The position numbers and the translations under genes are program-made. A stretch of DNA of 64,000 nucleotides from Potentilla sterilis (lineage: Eukaryota; Streptophyta; Magnoliopsida; Rosales; Rosaceae), in assembly GCA_963682095.1 (NCBI GenBank), contig OY821757.1:16534515-16598514 (forward strand). The letters are read 5' to 3'. The notes beneath the pieces were generated by a model, which did not search any database, had not been told where the DNA came from, and was given only the letters and a program-made list of their open reading frames with translations. Below, piece by piece: positions 20,201 through 31,369 of the stretch. The stretch's first letter is position 1, and the number at the start of each line of letters is the position of its first letter.

Positions 20201-22887
20201 AGAGGATGCCGTACGGTCTAAAGAACGCCGGCGCCACCTACCAACGGATGGTGAACCAAATGCTGGAACAAGAGATGGGCAAAACCGTGGAAGTTTACGT
20301 TGATGACATGTTGGTCAAAAGCTTAACTGCGGGGGCCCACGTCCGGGATTTGGCCGTGGTCATCGGTAAAATGCTCAAATTCGGAATGCGCTTGAACCCG
20401 AAGAAGTGTCTTTTCGGGATTTCAGAGGGTCTTTTTCTAGGACACATCATCAGCCAGCGAGGGATAGAAGCCAACCCGCTGAAGGTCCAGGCAATCCTTG
20501 ATATGGAAACACCAGGAGAGAGAAACCAGGTCCAGATCTTGACCGGCCGGTTGGCCGCCCTGGCCAGATTCATCTCTCGTTTAACCGATAAGTGCGTCCC
20601 GTTCTTTAAACTGCTCAAGGCACAGCAAACCAGGAAGATACTCTGGGCTGCGGAGCATGAGGCAGCGTTCCAGTCCATCAAAGCATACCTGGCTGCAGTT
20701 CCTCTCCTATCCAAACCACTGCCGGGAGAAATGTTGTACCTTTACATAGCCGCATCCGCAGCCGCCGTCTCCGCCGCTCTCGTCAGAAAGGAGGGCACGC
20801 TCGAACTTCCGGTATACTACGCGGGAAAGGGACTTACAGGAGTCGAGGGCCGGTACCCCGATATAGAGAGATTGGCTCTAGCCTTGATTGTTAGCGCCAG
20901 GAAGCTCCGGCACTATTTCCAGGCTCATTCCATCACCTTATATACCAACCACCCCCTGCGGCAGATCCTGCAAAAGCCAGACACCAGCGGGAGGCTCGTA
21001 CGATGGGCAGTCGAATTAGGGGAATTCGACATCACCTATGCCCCACGAACAGCCATCAAGGGACAGGCTGCTGCGGACTTCATATGTGAGCTCACCCCAA
21101 TGGCGGTAGAAGTCCATCCCGCCCGGCTCGAGGACGCAGGGGCAGAACAAACCGCCAAGATCGAACCAGACCTTCCCACCGGCTGGAAACTTTACGTGGA
21201 TGGCTCCGTAACCGCCAAACGGAGTGGGGCCGGGGTCCTGATAACCTCACCCGACGGCCAATCGTACGAGTATGCACTACGGTTCCTTTTTACCACCTCC
21301 AATAACGCTGCCGAGTACGAGGCCCTCATAGCCGGTCTGCAACTGGCCAAGGAGCTGGGAATCTCGTCCATGGACATATACAGCGACTCCAGCTTGGTAG
21401 TCAACCAGATGAACGGGGTGTTCGAGGTTAAAGATCCTCAGCTATCCTCCTACCAGGCTTTGGCCAAAACACTGATCGGGTTCTTCCGCGGCACCACGAT
21501 CCAACATATTCCCCGGGAGGCAAATAGGCATGCAGACGCCCTTGCGAGGTTAGCAACCGGAAACTACCCTCCAGAGTACCGGAGAGCTAAAATCGAGACC
21601 CTCCAAAAGCCAAGTATAAGCAAGACCATCTCCGAAATATTCGCGGTAGAACAGGTACCACCGAGCTGGATGGACCCAATAGTCAAGTATCTGACCGACA
21701 AAACCAGCCCCCAGGATGCGGTGGAAGCCAGGAGGCTGCACCTCCGGTGTGCCCGGTATGGCCTCATTAACGGCCAATTATACCGAAGGGGCCACAGCTT
21801 CCCCCAGCTGAGGTGTGTGACTAAGGAGGCAGGAGAAGCAATCATGCGAGAGATCCACGAAGGGGTATGCGGTAATCACTCCGGCGCAAGGTCATTATCC
21901 CACAAATCACTCCGAGCGGGCTATTTCTGGCCCGATATGGCGGCAGTATCGAGGAAAATATCACGCGGTTGCCACAAATGCCACATGTACGCCTCGGTAC
22001 CTCGTGCCCCGGCAATCGCATTATCAATCCTGTTGGCACCTTGGCCTTTCGCACAGTGGGGATTAGACATCATCGGCCCTTTCCCCGTGGCAGTAGGACA
22101 ATACAAGTACGCCATTGTGGCAGTGGATTACCAAACTAAATGGGTCGAGGCAGAACCGTTGATAAAGATCACGGAGGAACGGGTTAAGAAATTCCTGTGG
22201 AGAAACATGTACTGTAGGTTTGGGGTGCCACAGACTATTATCACGGATAATGGGACGCAATTCAACAACGCGGATCTCATCCAGTACACAGCCTCCCTGG
22301 GGACCCGGATGCTGTTTGCCTCGGTAGCACACCCGCAGACCAACGGCCAGGCAGAAGCGGTCAATAAGATTATCAAAACTCTTCTTAAAAAGAAACTGGA
22401 TGCCAAGAAGGGATGCTGGGCCGAGGAACTCCCCGCGGTATTATGGGCCATCCGGACAACGGCAGCAGAGGCAACAGGAGAGACCCCGTTCTGCTTGGCA
22501 TTTGGGAGTGAAGCAGTGCTCCCTGTGGAGACTGAGATACCCAGCGGCAGGGTCGAGAATTACGACGCCGACACAAACGCCGACGGCTTACTACTCAACC
22601 TGGACCTCATCGAGGAGCGGCGCGACCGAGCGCACATGCGAAACCAAACCTACAAGCAGCGGGTCGCCCGGTACTACGATAGAAGGGTCCGGGAAAGAAA
22701 GCTGCAAGTCGGCGACTGGGTCATGAGGAAGGTCCAGAAAAAACCATTGGCCTTGCAGCCAACATGGGAGGGACCCTACCAGATCACCGCGGCCGTAGGC
22801 CCGGCAACATTCCACATCATAGACGCTACGGGCATCTATTCCACCAGGCCGTGGAATATCGAACACCTACGCTTTTACCCTAGATAG
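17203..22887 (+). CDS. Gag-pol polyprotein of the Tat element
   Basis: One uninterrupted frame of 1894 codons. In order: a charged N-terminus with coiled coil; gag core near residues 260-420; aspartic protease with LIDTGASVNVMF near 635; reverse transcriptase about 880-1070 with the catalytic YVDD near 1031; the first RNase H about 1150-1290; a second, archaeal-type RNase H from about 1326 ('YVDGSVTAKRSGAGVL', 'YSDSSLVVNQM', 'HADALARLA'); integrase with an HHCC zinc module near 1551-1590 and catalytic D, D, E near 1622, 1680 and 1716; and a C-terminal GPYQI-type DNA-binding part. No CCHC zinc knuckle was seen in gag. All catalytic motifs are intact and there is no frameshift, so the element may be able to move. 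The start is the first ATG of the frame, about 100 bp after the primer site. Confidence 0.95.
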   Translation: MEGRKIKTSTEGSKGRIQFPDRAPHAGAGIGARFVLSPDRKGSPEARIQFPGPARSIKDEVGARFALPPVQNKAHDRQVSENPDPVGAGEIRKMKAEIERLRKEGDQDRLRAEARSRELKAVTTALLATLEREGQPGTPRAASHTASKASEFPHLEIGLPTGRRKTVHMPVPLFSEALKDSGPVKLPYRADQASGERDSSTARTIEALSASVSDIKSRMETSERKAGRPQDGARFTERIGPFPRRIRETGGSGDQRPLKLTYSGTSCPYRHLDSFKSKTSARGYSDAVSCNIFRETLPGEALGWFYELPVDSVETFAQLADRFVGRFVLKATAAQPSTVLFDCMQASHEPLRAFVNRWQVATSGVRNLDKRIAGMAFKQGLRAGELSYNLQAQGPLAYDELMTVAVRHAQAEQETYGNKAPKRISDGIPPSPHGSKAGRLHISRVPVAARGIEARKEWQPRRSSDNDPRPGRGPPFGHPARIQVAVSAERTPRAPVPSPARKPYEPDLRIPDRKPQKAVVQDQARPGSPSADRPRARPIGTICTRTPGWIEVHGSINMIHGGDHIGQLTRSSKKRCLRSIRGREVYAFRERSVQAAKTGWISVTFYEDEEPEDVIQPHTDPFLITVQIDHWITSRMLIDTGASVNVMFRDAYRGLQRGRNKLSQDNEPLISFSGEVVQPLGSDYLPIIFGKGDRTKTEHLEFIIVDCLSSYNGIIGRPGLWRLKTFIAGHMLMLKMPSPAGVITIRGDQRIARKYYAEALTHGRKRAEVFTTAQQVPAPDLSLDPRDDIAPGRVRRFTFTEKPERPSAVEETEAICISEDHPDRSVVIGTQLDPVVREELIAFLRDHSSVFAWSYEDMPGISPEIAVHRLNSLPSVPPTRQKRRSFSPAKYEAIREEVQKLMGIGFIREVQYPRWLANVVMVPKKAAGQWRMCVDFTNLNRACPKDSFPLPRIDQLIDSTSGFKLLSFMDAYAGYNQIRMHPDDEEHTSFTTDRGTYCYKRMPYGLKNAGATYQRMVNQMLEQEMGKTVEVYVDDMLVKSLTAGAHVRDLAVVIGKMLKFGMRLNPKKCLFGISEGLFLGHIISQRGIEANPLKVQAILDMETPGERNQVQILTGRLAALARFISRLTDKCVPFFKLLKAQQTRKILWAAEHEAAFQSIKAYLAAVPLLSKPLPGEMLYLYIAASAAAVSAALVRKEGTLELPVYYAGKGLTGVEGRYPDIERLALALIVSARKLRHYFQAHSITLYTNHPLRQILQKPDTSGRLVRWAVELGEFDITYAPRTAIKGQAAADFICELTPMAVEVHPARLEDAGAEQTAKIEPDLPTGWKLYVDGSVTAKRSGAGVLITSPDGQSYEYALRFLFTTSNNAAEYEALIAGLQLAKELGISSMDIYSDSSLVVNQMNGVFEVKDPQLSSYQALAKTLIGFFRGTTIQHIPREANRHADALARLATGNYPPEYRRAKIETLQKPSISKTISEIFAVEQVPPSWMDPIVKYLTDKTSPQDAVEARRLHLRCARYGLINGQLYRRGHSFPQLRCVTKEAGEAIMREIHEGVCGNHSGARSLSHKSLRAGYFWPDMAAVSRKISRGCHKCHMYASVPRAPAIALSILLAPWPFAQWGLDIIGPFPVAVGQYKYAIVAVDYQTKWVEAEPLIKITEERVKKFLWRNMYCRFGVPQTIITDNGTQFNNADLIQYTASLGTRMLFASVAHPQTNGQAEAVNKIIKTLLKKKLDAKKGCWAEELPAVLWAIRTTAAEATGETPFCLAFGSEAVLPVETEIPSGRVENYDADTNADGLLLNLDLIEERRDRAHMRNQTYKQRVARYYDRRVRERKLQVGDWVMRKVQKKPLALQPTWEGPYQITAAVGPATFHIIDATGIYSTRPWNIEHLRFYPR

Positions 22888-22992
22888 TAGCAATCGTAAA
22901 GGAACGAAAGTGTAATTGGCAAGCATCGCAATGTGCAGTAATGGCATTAAAGAGACTACACCAATTACAGGATATATGTACAGAGCAAACAC

Positions 22993-24933
22993 CTAGCTAG
23001 CGCTCCCGGAACCCACAACCCCCGGCCCGCCACCTTTTAGCTCCCGCTCTTGCTCCCTCATCACGATCAGGGCTATGTCAGCCTCCATCCGCTCGGCGTC
23101 GAGCCACCCTTTCTCCCGCCACTCCAGATAGGCATCACTTATACCCTCCGTGCGGGCCTTCTCCAGCATCTCCTCAAAATCTGACGACTCCCGAAACTCG
23201 TCAACGGCCTTATCGGCCACTTCAGCAAGTTCGGATTCCACCAGCCTCTCCCGTCCCCGAACGACCGCCGTCATTTGGGCCTGCAGCTCCAAAACTTTTG
23301 CCTCCAACTCGACAATCCTCCCATCACGGGCGACAAGCTGTCGGCTGGCTTCCTCTCTCTCCCGCACGAGTTCCGCGCTCAGCCGGCCGCCTTCCTCCCT
23401 TTCCTTCGCAAGCTTGGCTTCCGCCACACCCACCTTAACACCCAGCTCCTCCACCCGCTTCTCCAGGACGGCGGCAGCCTCCATTCTGGGGCCGGCGACA
23501 TAAAACCTCTGAGCCAGCTGCCAAAAGAAAGCAAAAGGAGCATCAGCTCATGTCACATTACGGAAGAGGACTCACAGAAAAACATTTACCCGTAGAGACA
23601 GTCCCACGGGCTCCGCCACACTCTCGCCCGGATTTTCGGTCCAGGACCCCTCCAGGTCGAGCCCCAAGGTTTCGATTATACCAGCCACAAGCCTACTAAA
23701 TCCGCCACCAGAGCTACGAACGGTTTCCGGTTCCTGAGTCCTTCGACCACCCGCCTCCACAGTCGGGACTATGGCTCGCTCCATCGGCCCGGCTGAGCTT
23801 GACGCCCCCGCATCAAATACCCTCGCTCTCTTTGCCGGACTTTCACTGTGGCTGCTTCGACGGTGCTCGGGCAAAACCACCGATTCCCTCTCCCGCGAGG
23901 TACGCACTGCCATTTGTCGCGCCACAGGCTCTGGCCCCGGGAGGCCCTCCGCCCGCACCTCCCGAATGCGGAGTGGGGAATTGTTCTCGCCGCCCGGCCG
24001 CCTCCCATAATGAGCGTCCGAGAACACTAGCGGCACCGGCCTTGCATGCTCCGTACGCTTCTGGGTAGCCACGTCAAGAACGACTTTTGCGGCCTCCTCC
24101 CCTATCTCCATCAACCGCGCTGCTATAAGCTCCTCATCCGGCTCGATAGTCTTCTCAACTTTAAGCGCGGGCCGAGGACCATTAGTAGGTTTTCTCCCCA
24201 TCCCCAGCACCTCCAGCACGTTCCACCTAGTGAAATTGTAGGTGCTCCGGCTATCATGGTCCCAGCCATAAAACAAACGGAATAACCATTGCTTCTCCAG
24301 GTTCTCCAATTCGTAGGTCTGGTCCCCGATCGGTTGATATGCCCCGGGCACTTGATAACCCCTCCAGGTACGCTGCCACTTACCACCGGCCAGCACCACC
24401 GACCTCCTCCAGCCATCCAAAACCGTTGCCGGCAGATGCGTAATGGCAGCACCATGCTCCCGCGTGGCAAAATTCACGCAACCACGGCACTGGCCCTTTC
24501 TGCAGTAAGAAATCCTGTACAGCGCCCGAAATTCATTAACCGTGGGCCAGTCCATATAACTCAAACAGAACAGGCACCCAAGCCCAAGCAACTGCCTCCA
24601 CTGATTGCTCGGAAGCTGGGCTGGGGAAAGATTCAGTGAGCTCAGCATGTACTGGACAAATCCCGGCAACGGCAGCGATAGTCCGTTGCGGAACTGGTCA
24701 TCAAAAACGGCGACCCAGCCCGGCTCCGGATTACAGGCCAGCTCGCCGGGATGCAAGCCTCGAAGTTTAACGGAAGAGTTGATATCCCACCTCGACCGAA
24801 ACTCCCTAATCTCCCTCTCGTCCATACTTCTGATTGCTTCGTCGCAGACAATCGTCCCATCACCATCCCGCAGCTCGTGCCTCCTAGGCCCACGACCGCC
24901 ACTGGCATAATGCGCAGATCTCCCAGACGCCAT
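22993..24933 (-). CDS. Spliced antisense gene of the Tat element (Transposase_28-like, coiled-coil C-terminus)
   Basis: Convergent with gag-pol, two minus-strand exons (23590-24933 and 22993-23517) join in phase 0 through a 72-bp GT-AG intron to give 622 residues. The ATG at 24933 is preceded by an in-frame TTG codon only. Residues about 30-230 resemble the 'putative gypsy type transposon' domain (old Pfam name Transposase_28) seen as an extra gene in plant Tat elements ('GFVQYMLSSLNLSPAQLPSNQWRQLLGLGCLF'-like region). A Ser/Arg/Pro-rich linker follows, and exon 2 encodes a long coiled coil ('LEKRVEELGVKVGVAEAKL'). The stop is 105 bp beyond the stop of gag-pol, so the two genes face each other tail to tail. 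Function unknown; the domain name does not prove transposase activity. Confidence 0.8.
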
Positions 24934-24939
24934 CAAACC

Positions 24940-26107
24940 TCAAAACAAAAGTTCAGTTCTGCCGAAAGATGGAAGAGGAGAGCAGAAGGCAAAGGGTAAG
25001 CAAAGTGCGGCAGGAGGAAAGCAGATGAAACGATAAATAGGGCAACAACAAAGGTCAGGCAACCCCAGCCGTCGATCCCCTCCATCTCAGTCCGCCCCCT
25101 GCCGACACGTGTCCACGACATCAATAAAGGATCCCATGCCATCATAACTGATGGAACTGATGGGCTCCCCCTTCATTGCATGTCAGCCACATGTCCCACC
25201 CGCAAGCAACAGTTAGTAAGCAAGGAGCACGCAACGAAGCGTCCCCTCTCCTCGCTTCACAAAGGTCAACCTTCAAATCAACCCGACACCATGACGTGTC
25301 ACGGTTATTTACACCGGCTGAATGCCAGTTCACTGGAGGACTCACCCCGATATGGCAGACCGCCCGGTCGAGATCCGCCCAGCACTATGGCATTCCACCG
25401 GGCATGTGACATTCAACCAGCTCCAAAATATTCTACCGGATGTCATTCCCTACGCCTACGGGCAGGGACGAGCCAGCAACAACTCGAGGCTTCTAAACGC
25501 ATGGGCTTTATAAACCCGGGCGAGCTTACATCTAACCAATGTACTCTTGTCCAGCAGGATAAAAACCCTGCATCACACTGAACTGTGATACCCTTGGGGA
25601 TACATGGCGAGACTCGTTATCTCAACGCCACTCCACCGGGCAGATTGTCTCTCTAACACAGAGCAAGTCTCCCCGCAGGCTAACAAACCTGCACATTACC
25701 TCAACGCTTAAACAACAAAAGCTGAGAAGAGCTAGCAAGTGTTAAAACAAACGCCTCAGCGCGGCCATAACACCCTTCGGGCACCTGTTGGCCTATTCCA
25801 CGCACCAACAGGCCTCCCCGAAGGCTAGTCTGCAAGTTTATCCGAGACTCGTTTTGATATGGCAGGACGCCCGTCGAGCTCCCGTGAACTCCGCCCCGCA
25901 CCGATATGGTTCATCCGGGACTCGTTTCGATACTTTAGGAACGCCCATTCAAGATCCAGATACTCACCTCGGTCACGCCCAATCTTTAACGCGGACTTGG
26001 GGGACTGAGCACCGGTAGGTTGGTAACCCTGCGGGTCTGCAGGCCAAGAGCAAGACAGATCTTAAGTCCCCATTCAAGATTGCACTTGACCGGGAACTTG
26101 GGGGACT
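24940..26107. other. 3' non-coding part of the Tat element
   Basis: No long frame. It holds diverged direct repeats around GACTCGTTTTGATATGGCAG and similar words (about 25345, 25850, 25925), and ends in a purine tract. It also carries the promoter side of the antisense gene (from 24934). Confidence 0.7.
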
Positions 26108-26562
26108 TGTTGACAGTAGCCAGAGAGGCTACACCAGGGCCCACAGACCCGCAGCAAGCGCACCAGGGCCCGGAACAGGACCCAGGATCGGACCACCAGC
26201 ACCAGGCCTCGGGCCCCAGCGGTCTATCCTGCCTCCAGGGATCCTGGGACCAGGGACGCCCGCCTGCCAAAGAGGGCACCAGAATGTCCAAACAGAAGAG
26301 AACTAGTCCCACATCGAAGAATGAGGCCAGCCCTCACCCCCAACCACCTATATATAGGCCTCAGCTACCACCATAAATAGGTAACTTGTCTCTCTCCCTG
26401 CTTACATACGTGCCCAGGTTATATATATTCCAACTATACTAACTTAGGCATCGGAGAGGTGAAGGCCGGCCCGCCCGGTATTCCCCTTAGTAAGCAGGAT
26501 TGCAGGAGATCGAGTTGGATTCATCAAGTATCTACCAAGACCCCCGGGTTTAGGCAGAAACA
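26108..26562 (+). repeat. 3' LTR of the Tat element
   Basis: 455 bp. Compared with the 5' LTR, A replaces C in 'CCCGGACCAGG' and C replaces T in 'CCGCCTGGTATT'; the rest looks identical. Confidence 0.93.
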
Positions 26563-26567
26563 TCATC

Positions 26568-29500
26568 GAACCTTGATCACCACTTAAAGATATTGGTGCC
26601 AACGTTTATCACCTTGAAACTCATTGTGAAAATTGAATTGATTTCTTATGTATCGCTTCTAATGAATGCGCACAACTTATGAGTCAATATTGTGAATGTA
26701 TTTCACGTATACTATGATTTCGATTCTTTGAATCGGCGACTCATGTAGACTCTTCCATACATAGTCTGGAATTTTGGACATGTTTTGATGATCCATATAT
26801 GCAAGAATGCTATGGACATCGTTCTTTTTAGCAAAGAAGCTAATGGGATCAAAGATTACCAAAAGAATTTGGTAGCGTCATGAGCAATGCTCAAGGCTCA
26901 AGGATGACATTAACGTCACCCAAGTCTTCCTCCAAGTCAATGGAAGCACCATCTATGCATTTAAACGTGCATATGATCCCCCTTATGATCCTTCATTAGC
27001 TATGCTCAACATATGGAAGCTTAATCTTTAGCAAAGTTTTGGAGTAACGCCCTCCTACGCTAAAGGCAATGATACATAAGATGATGGCTTTGATGCCTTC
27101 TCATAGTCCAACTTGAGACACAATGATACTATGGTGATATACCTCATGGTTAAACTCAAGCCATAACACTTAGATGTTATGAAGCACCTTCACAATGATT
27201 GAAAAGTAGCAAAAACCTTAAAATTTCTGGTTTTTCAGCTCGCGGACTCGTCATTGTGAGGACAGGTTTACCTACTTTTAGGCCGGTTCTTGAGGTGAAA
27301 TTTGGTCCACCGATTCTTAACATCCATGGCTACATGCTCATAAAATTTCAGAGCCATTGGACATCTGGAAGGTGCTGAACCACTCGACACAAACGTTCAA
27401 TGACCTCTGGCGACTATTCCGACCGGTTCGGTATGTTTCTGACCGGTTCCGGCAATGAGGCTGGCGGCGTTGGAATCCTAACACACGTACCTACCTACTA
27501 TTAAAATTTGGTGGCATTTGGTGTTCCGGAATATAGTGAAACGTTTCAGGAAGCATACATGCATGTTACATTTTGTAACGGAATGCATCTTGTTAACGTA
27601 TAAGTGTTAACGATCAATACCCTTTACCGTCCACATACGTTATGTGCCATATTGCGCTACCACAAACGCTCAATGATGGGTTATTTGATTATGAATAACG
27701 TCTTTGAATAAAGACGTCAGCTTCCACCTATAGTCCGCTATATAAAAACCTTAACAGGCGATCTCGTTTATGTCACTTTTTTTTTATGAGCCAGTCTCCC
27801 CGTCGTTAGGGGGAGAGAAGAACAAGTTTGTTCAAGTAGAACGACTTGACATTGTCGTGGTTTGTCCCCACTGTGCCTCATCATGTTCCCAAAGTCCCAT
27901 AAATCAAAGTGACAAGATTTGATATACATGCTGCAAAGAGCAAACTATTGGTCTTTCAAGGAAAAGATCGGAATAGTCCTCTTGTATCAAACATGCTTGT
28001 AAGGATTGATGTCCAAATCAATGGACATATTGTCATTCATAAATGGTGACATGGTGACTCCACAAAAGTGGTAGATGGTGTCACTAGGCCGTGACTCTCA
28101 CAAGAAGTGTAGAGAGGGCACTTTGTTCGATATGCACTCGCCGAATGCGAGTATGGCACAACTTGATCCTTAGATCAATGACAACTCATTCGTCTCATGG
28201 ATTTTCTGGATTAAGGTCATCATTGGGGGACGTCTCAATGAGAAGCCAATCCATATAGAGATCTCTACAAATGCGAATTACACTAGTGTACATGAGTACG
28301 TGGTCTATGAGTTAGATATCGAATACACTCACTTCGTTGAAGCAAATACCAACGTTGTGAATTGGCCTACACGGAAAGATATGCGATCCAGTTTATACAA
28401 AGAGATAGGTCCTTGGTCAGGTGATGCCAACACCGCAAGTGTAAACCCTATCGATAATCTTTGATTGAAAGCGTAGTGAGAAAAAGAGCATAAACTCACC
28501 TTATGGCGCAAAGTCTCTCACAAACGCCCTGGAATCGACTACGATGACATATGCTCTCGTAATGGAGTCATATTGCACTCCACTACCTTGTCAGTTAGGT
28601 AGTTCCGAAAAACTGAACATGCAGCTTGTATCATCTCTATTGGGACTAAGTGAAGAGATATACATAAACATCCTAAACGGATTAGTTTTCACTCAAGTCA
28701 AGTAAGTAAAAACCTCGAAGTGCGTATGCTATCAGATTAGGATGTTCTCTATATGGGTTCAAATATTCTGGTTGGATATTGTATAACGCGGATGAGAGAC
28801 TACTTGATTGGAGATGGGATGAAAGAAATCATGCCTATTTGCGTGTAAACTTTGGATGAATTGTGATTGAAGTATCACTAATCCAACGTTAAGAATGAAT
28901 GTATCTTGGGAATACTTGGTCTCGAATGTGAGAACCGTTAGTGATGAACTTATTCATCTATCGGCTTATGGCAATCTAATGGACGTTAAACCAAAGCCTA
29001 TATGTATCCCATGATTAGTCGATGTCTTGAGAAGACTCGTTACGTCTATGTGACGAGAAGTCTTGGGAGATGAAACTCTCTATCTAAGTACCATGTGCGC
29101 AATCATGTACTTGTTATAATATGATAGACTCGACATCTCATTCGCTATAAACTTATAAAGCCAAGATAATGGCTAGACGCGCCCACGCAATGCCATGGTA
29201 TATGGCGGTACTTTCTTTTAAGAGAGAAAGGTTTAGGCTCATTCGATCCCATCATGAAAGACACATCAATAGGCAATTCCAGATTCTGCCTAGTTCTGTA
29301 CGTCAACTTCCCCGTGACCTACATGACAGCTCACTCATCGGAAAATGGTAAACTTAGTACCGTTGGAAATCTCTATGTGTCTACTTTCCAGGGACACTAA
29401 CCATTTGATCATAGCTATCATATTGAGTGAGTTATGGCTGTTTTAGCAAAGTAGGACGAATCTGTCCGGTAATTTGCAGATCAGTCACTTTCGACAGAGC

Positions 29501-30052
29501 TTTGTGATCAGCTCAGAACGAACCACGTTGTGTACTTTATACCACTGGAAAGATATGGGTGTCTAGTTTCCATAACTTTTTACGGTTCGTTCATACCTAC
29601 TGTATCGAAAGAGTTATGACTATTTAAGTACACGAAGGTCATGCTGCGCGTGAATCTGATTTTCAACGCGAACTCTAGTTTTGAGTTGCTAAGCTACCTT
29701 CTTCCTTAAGACCAAGTAAAGCTAAGTGTAGCTGGTCTAATACAAGGATAATGTGGCCATATTCAATGACTCGATCATTGGCCACACCTACTTTTGAAGC
29801 TTGTGAGAAGCGCTTGTATACGCCATTAATCTGAACTCCAAGATTGAGTTACCAATCAGGAGGAGTTGTCTTGTAGACATCAGGGGGAGTCTACCTCACA
29901 TGTAATATTCAATTGTAGTTGGTGCGTTGTGCTCTTTTCCCTTCGACCAAGCTTTTTATTTTTACCCAAGAGGTTTTGTTTTGCTTGGCAAGGTTTTAGC
30001 GAGGCAACATGTTATGCACCGTGTCACATTAGGTACGCGACACAAGGGGGAG
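26568..30052 (+). other. Second part of the copia-type interior, decayed
   Basis: No frame over about 70 codons. The text has weak copia echoes: 'SPSLGGEKN' near 27791. Stop codons are frequent in all frames. The purine tract at about 30043-30052 marks its end. Confidence 0.55.
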
Positions 30053-30237
30053 TGTTCAAGGAAGGTTAATTCTGTAACTTCCGTTGTGTGTCTTGACCTA
30101 ATTAGACTAGAATAGTAGTTACCTTAGTAGATAGGGAATCCCTGATTACTTGGGATACTTGATGTAATGCCTATATAAAGGCCTCCTTATTTATCAATAA
30201 AGTAACGCTTTGCATCTATATTGTTTCTCCTGCAACA
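30053..30237 (+). repeat. 3' LTR of the copia-type element
   Basis: 185 bp, four visible differences from the 5' LTR at 13543. Confidence 0.9.
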
Positions 30238-30242
30238 AGAGA

Positions 30243-31304
30243 TTAATTAAGAAAGATAGGAAGGAGATCGATAAAGAAAATTGAAGTCAATTGGCTGTTG
30301 ATGATCGATCACATTTTCGAATGCCATTAGTCCTGCGTCAAGAAATTTTTATTGTTAAAGTCTTCAGACTTATCATCACCAAATAATAAAATGTATACAA
30401 GCATATGTTTCTCATCTACGACAAGTTTACAACGTCATTTAGTTTAAATAATATATGCAATTATGCATCATCGATCGGCATCTCACATTTCACAAGGTAT
30501 ATACATGCAGCTTATATAAACTAAAAAATATACACAGTAATGAACATCATATTTATAACTACAGCTCTGTTTAATATGATCACATGAATGAGATTGATCA
30601 AAGGTTGACATGCGATCGAAAATCTTAAATCTTATTGGTGGATAATATATGATCAACTCGAGCATTTGATTACTGTAATTTATTATCTACCTCTCGATTT
30701 GGATCCCCGTTTTGGGGCAAATAGGCTAATAAGGGCGAAGCAAGATATAAAAAAGACGTGCGTGTATGTTCCACTAGAAAACCGATCGAATCACCCTAAC
30801 ATTAATTTAGCTTATTAGGATCGACCTACCCGGCCCCTCCCTCCAAATAAGGCTCAATATCATGAAGCGAATATACAGGAATAGCGTAGAGCCAACCATC
30901 ATAGCTGCTTGCAGGCTTCAACTACGTATACGTACTCTTAACGTAAGTACGTAACAAATGCATATCGAAAGCATGCACATACACAGAACGTCTGGTCGTT
31001 AAGCAAAGAAGGGCTCCATATGTACATTGTAAACGAGAATTAGTGAACAAAAAGGGTGGCCCAACCCACCCCACCCCATCCGGTCCAGATCCACTCACCC
31101 ACCCAAAAATGGGACCAAACAGACACGGCAGAAGGCTCACCATGTGCTTGGCAGCATAAGGCAGTCGCTCTCCACTTGGCTCCAACTGTCCGCTACCCCT
31201 ATCCACTTGGCCTCATTCACTCCCACGGTGCTCCGATCTCCGATCCAGTGGCATTCTCGTATTTTCCTTCTCCTCCTCCTCGGTCCCATCGACACCCCCA
31301 TTTT
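30243..31304. other. Intergenic and promoter region of the FATA gene
   Basis: Mostly AT-rich, with no supported gene. The last 250 bp become C/T-rich towards the FATA start. Confidence 0.5.
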
Positions 31305-31310
31305 TATATA
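31305..31310 (+). promoter_or_regulatory. Possible TATA box of the FATA gene
   Basis: TATATAA 60 bp before the start codon; this leaves a short 5' UTR, so another promoter upstream is possible. Confidence 0.35.
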
Positions 31311-31369
31311 ACACCAACCTTTTCCTCAAGTCACACATCCATTTTCAAAGCACCCACCGCCTTAAAAAA

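Larger units (their letters stand above)
16641..26562 (+). mobile_element. Young, complete Tat-clade Ty3/gypsy retrotransposon
   Basis: LTRs of 455 bp each (16641-17095, 26108-26562) differ at only two positions that I can see. A perfect 5-bp duplication TCATC flanks the element (16636-16640, 26563-26567). The primer-binding-type motif TTGACGCCGTCTGTGGGAA follows the 5' LTR (17097 on), and a purine tract AACTTGGGGGACT ends at the 3' LTR. Inside are one 1894-codon gag-pol frame, a spliced antisense gene, and about 1.1 kb of non-coding 3' sequence. The second (archaeal-type) RNase H between RNase H and integrase identifies the Tat lineage (Retand/Ogre group). It lies inside the copia-type element. 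Confidence 0.95.
13543..30237 (+). mobile_element. Copia-type LTR element, degenerate inside, split by a gypsy element
   Basis: Two 185-bp LTRs (13543-13727 and 30053-30237) start TGTTCAA and end CTGCAACA and are flanked by a perfect 5-bp duplication AGAGA (13538-13542, 30238-30242). They differ at four positions that I can see (about 98% identical). The 5' LTR is followed by a TTATCAGCACG primer-binding-type motif; a purine tract AAGGGGGAG precedes the 3' LTR. After removing the 9922-bp gypsy insertion and its duplicated target, the element is about 6.8 kb. No long pol frame remains. A 'SPSLGGEKN' echo of the copia RT-linker region near 27791 supports a decayed copia interior. Confidence 0.88.

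Noticed and set aside
22128..22451. Minus-strand frames opposite gag-pol (also at 19414-19806, 20295-20714 and others)
   Set aside because: Shadows of the strongly biased gag-pol codons; none has a recognisable domain.
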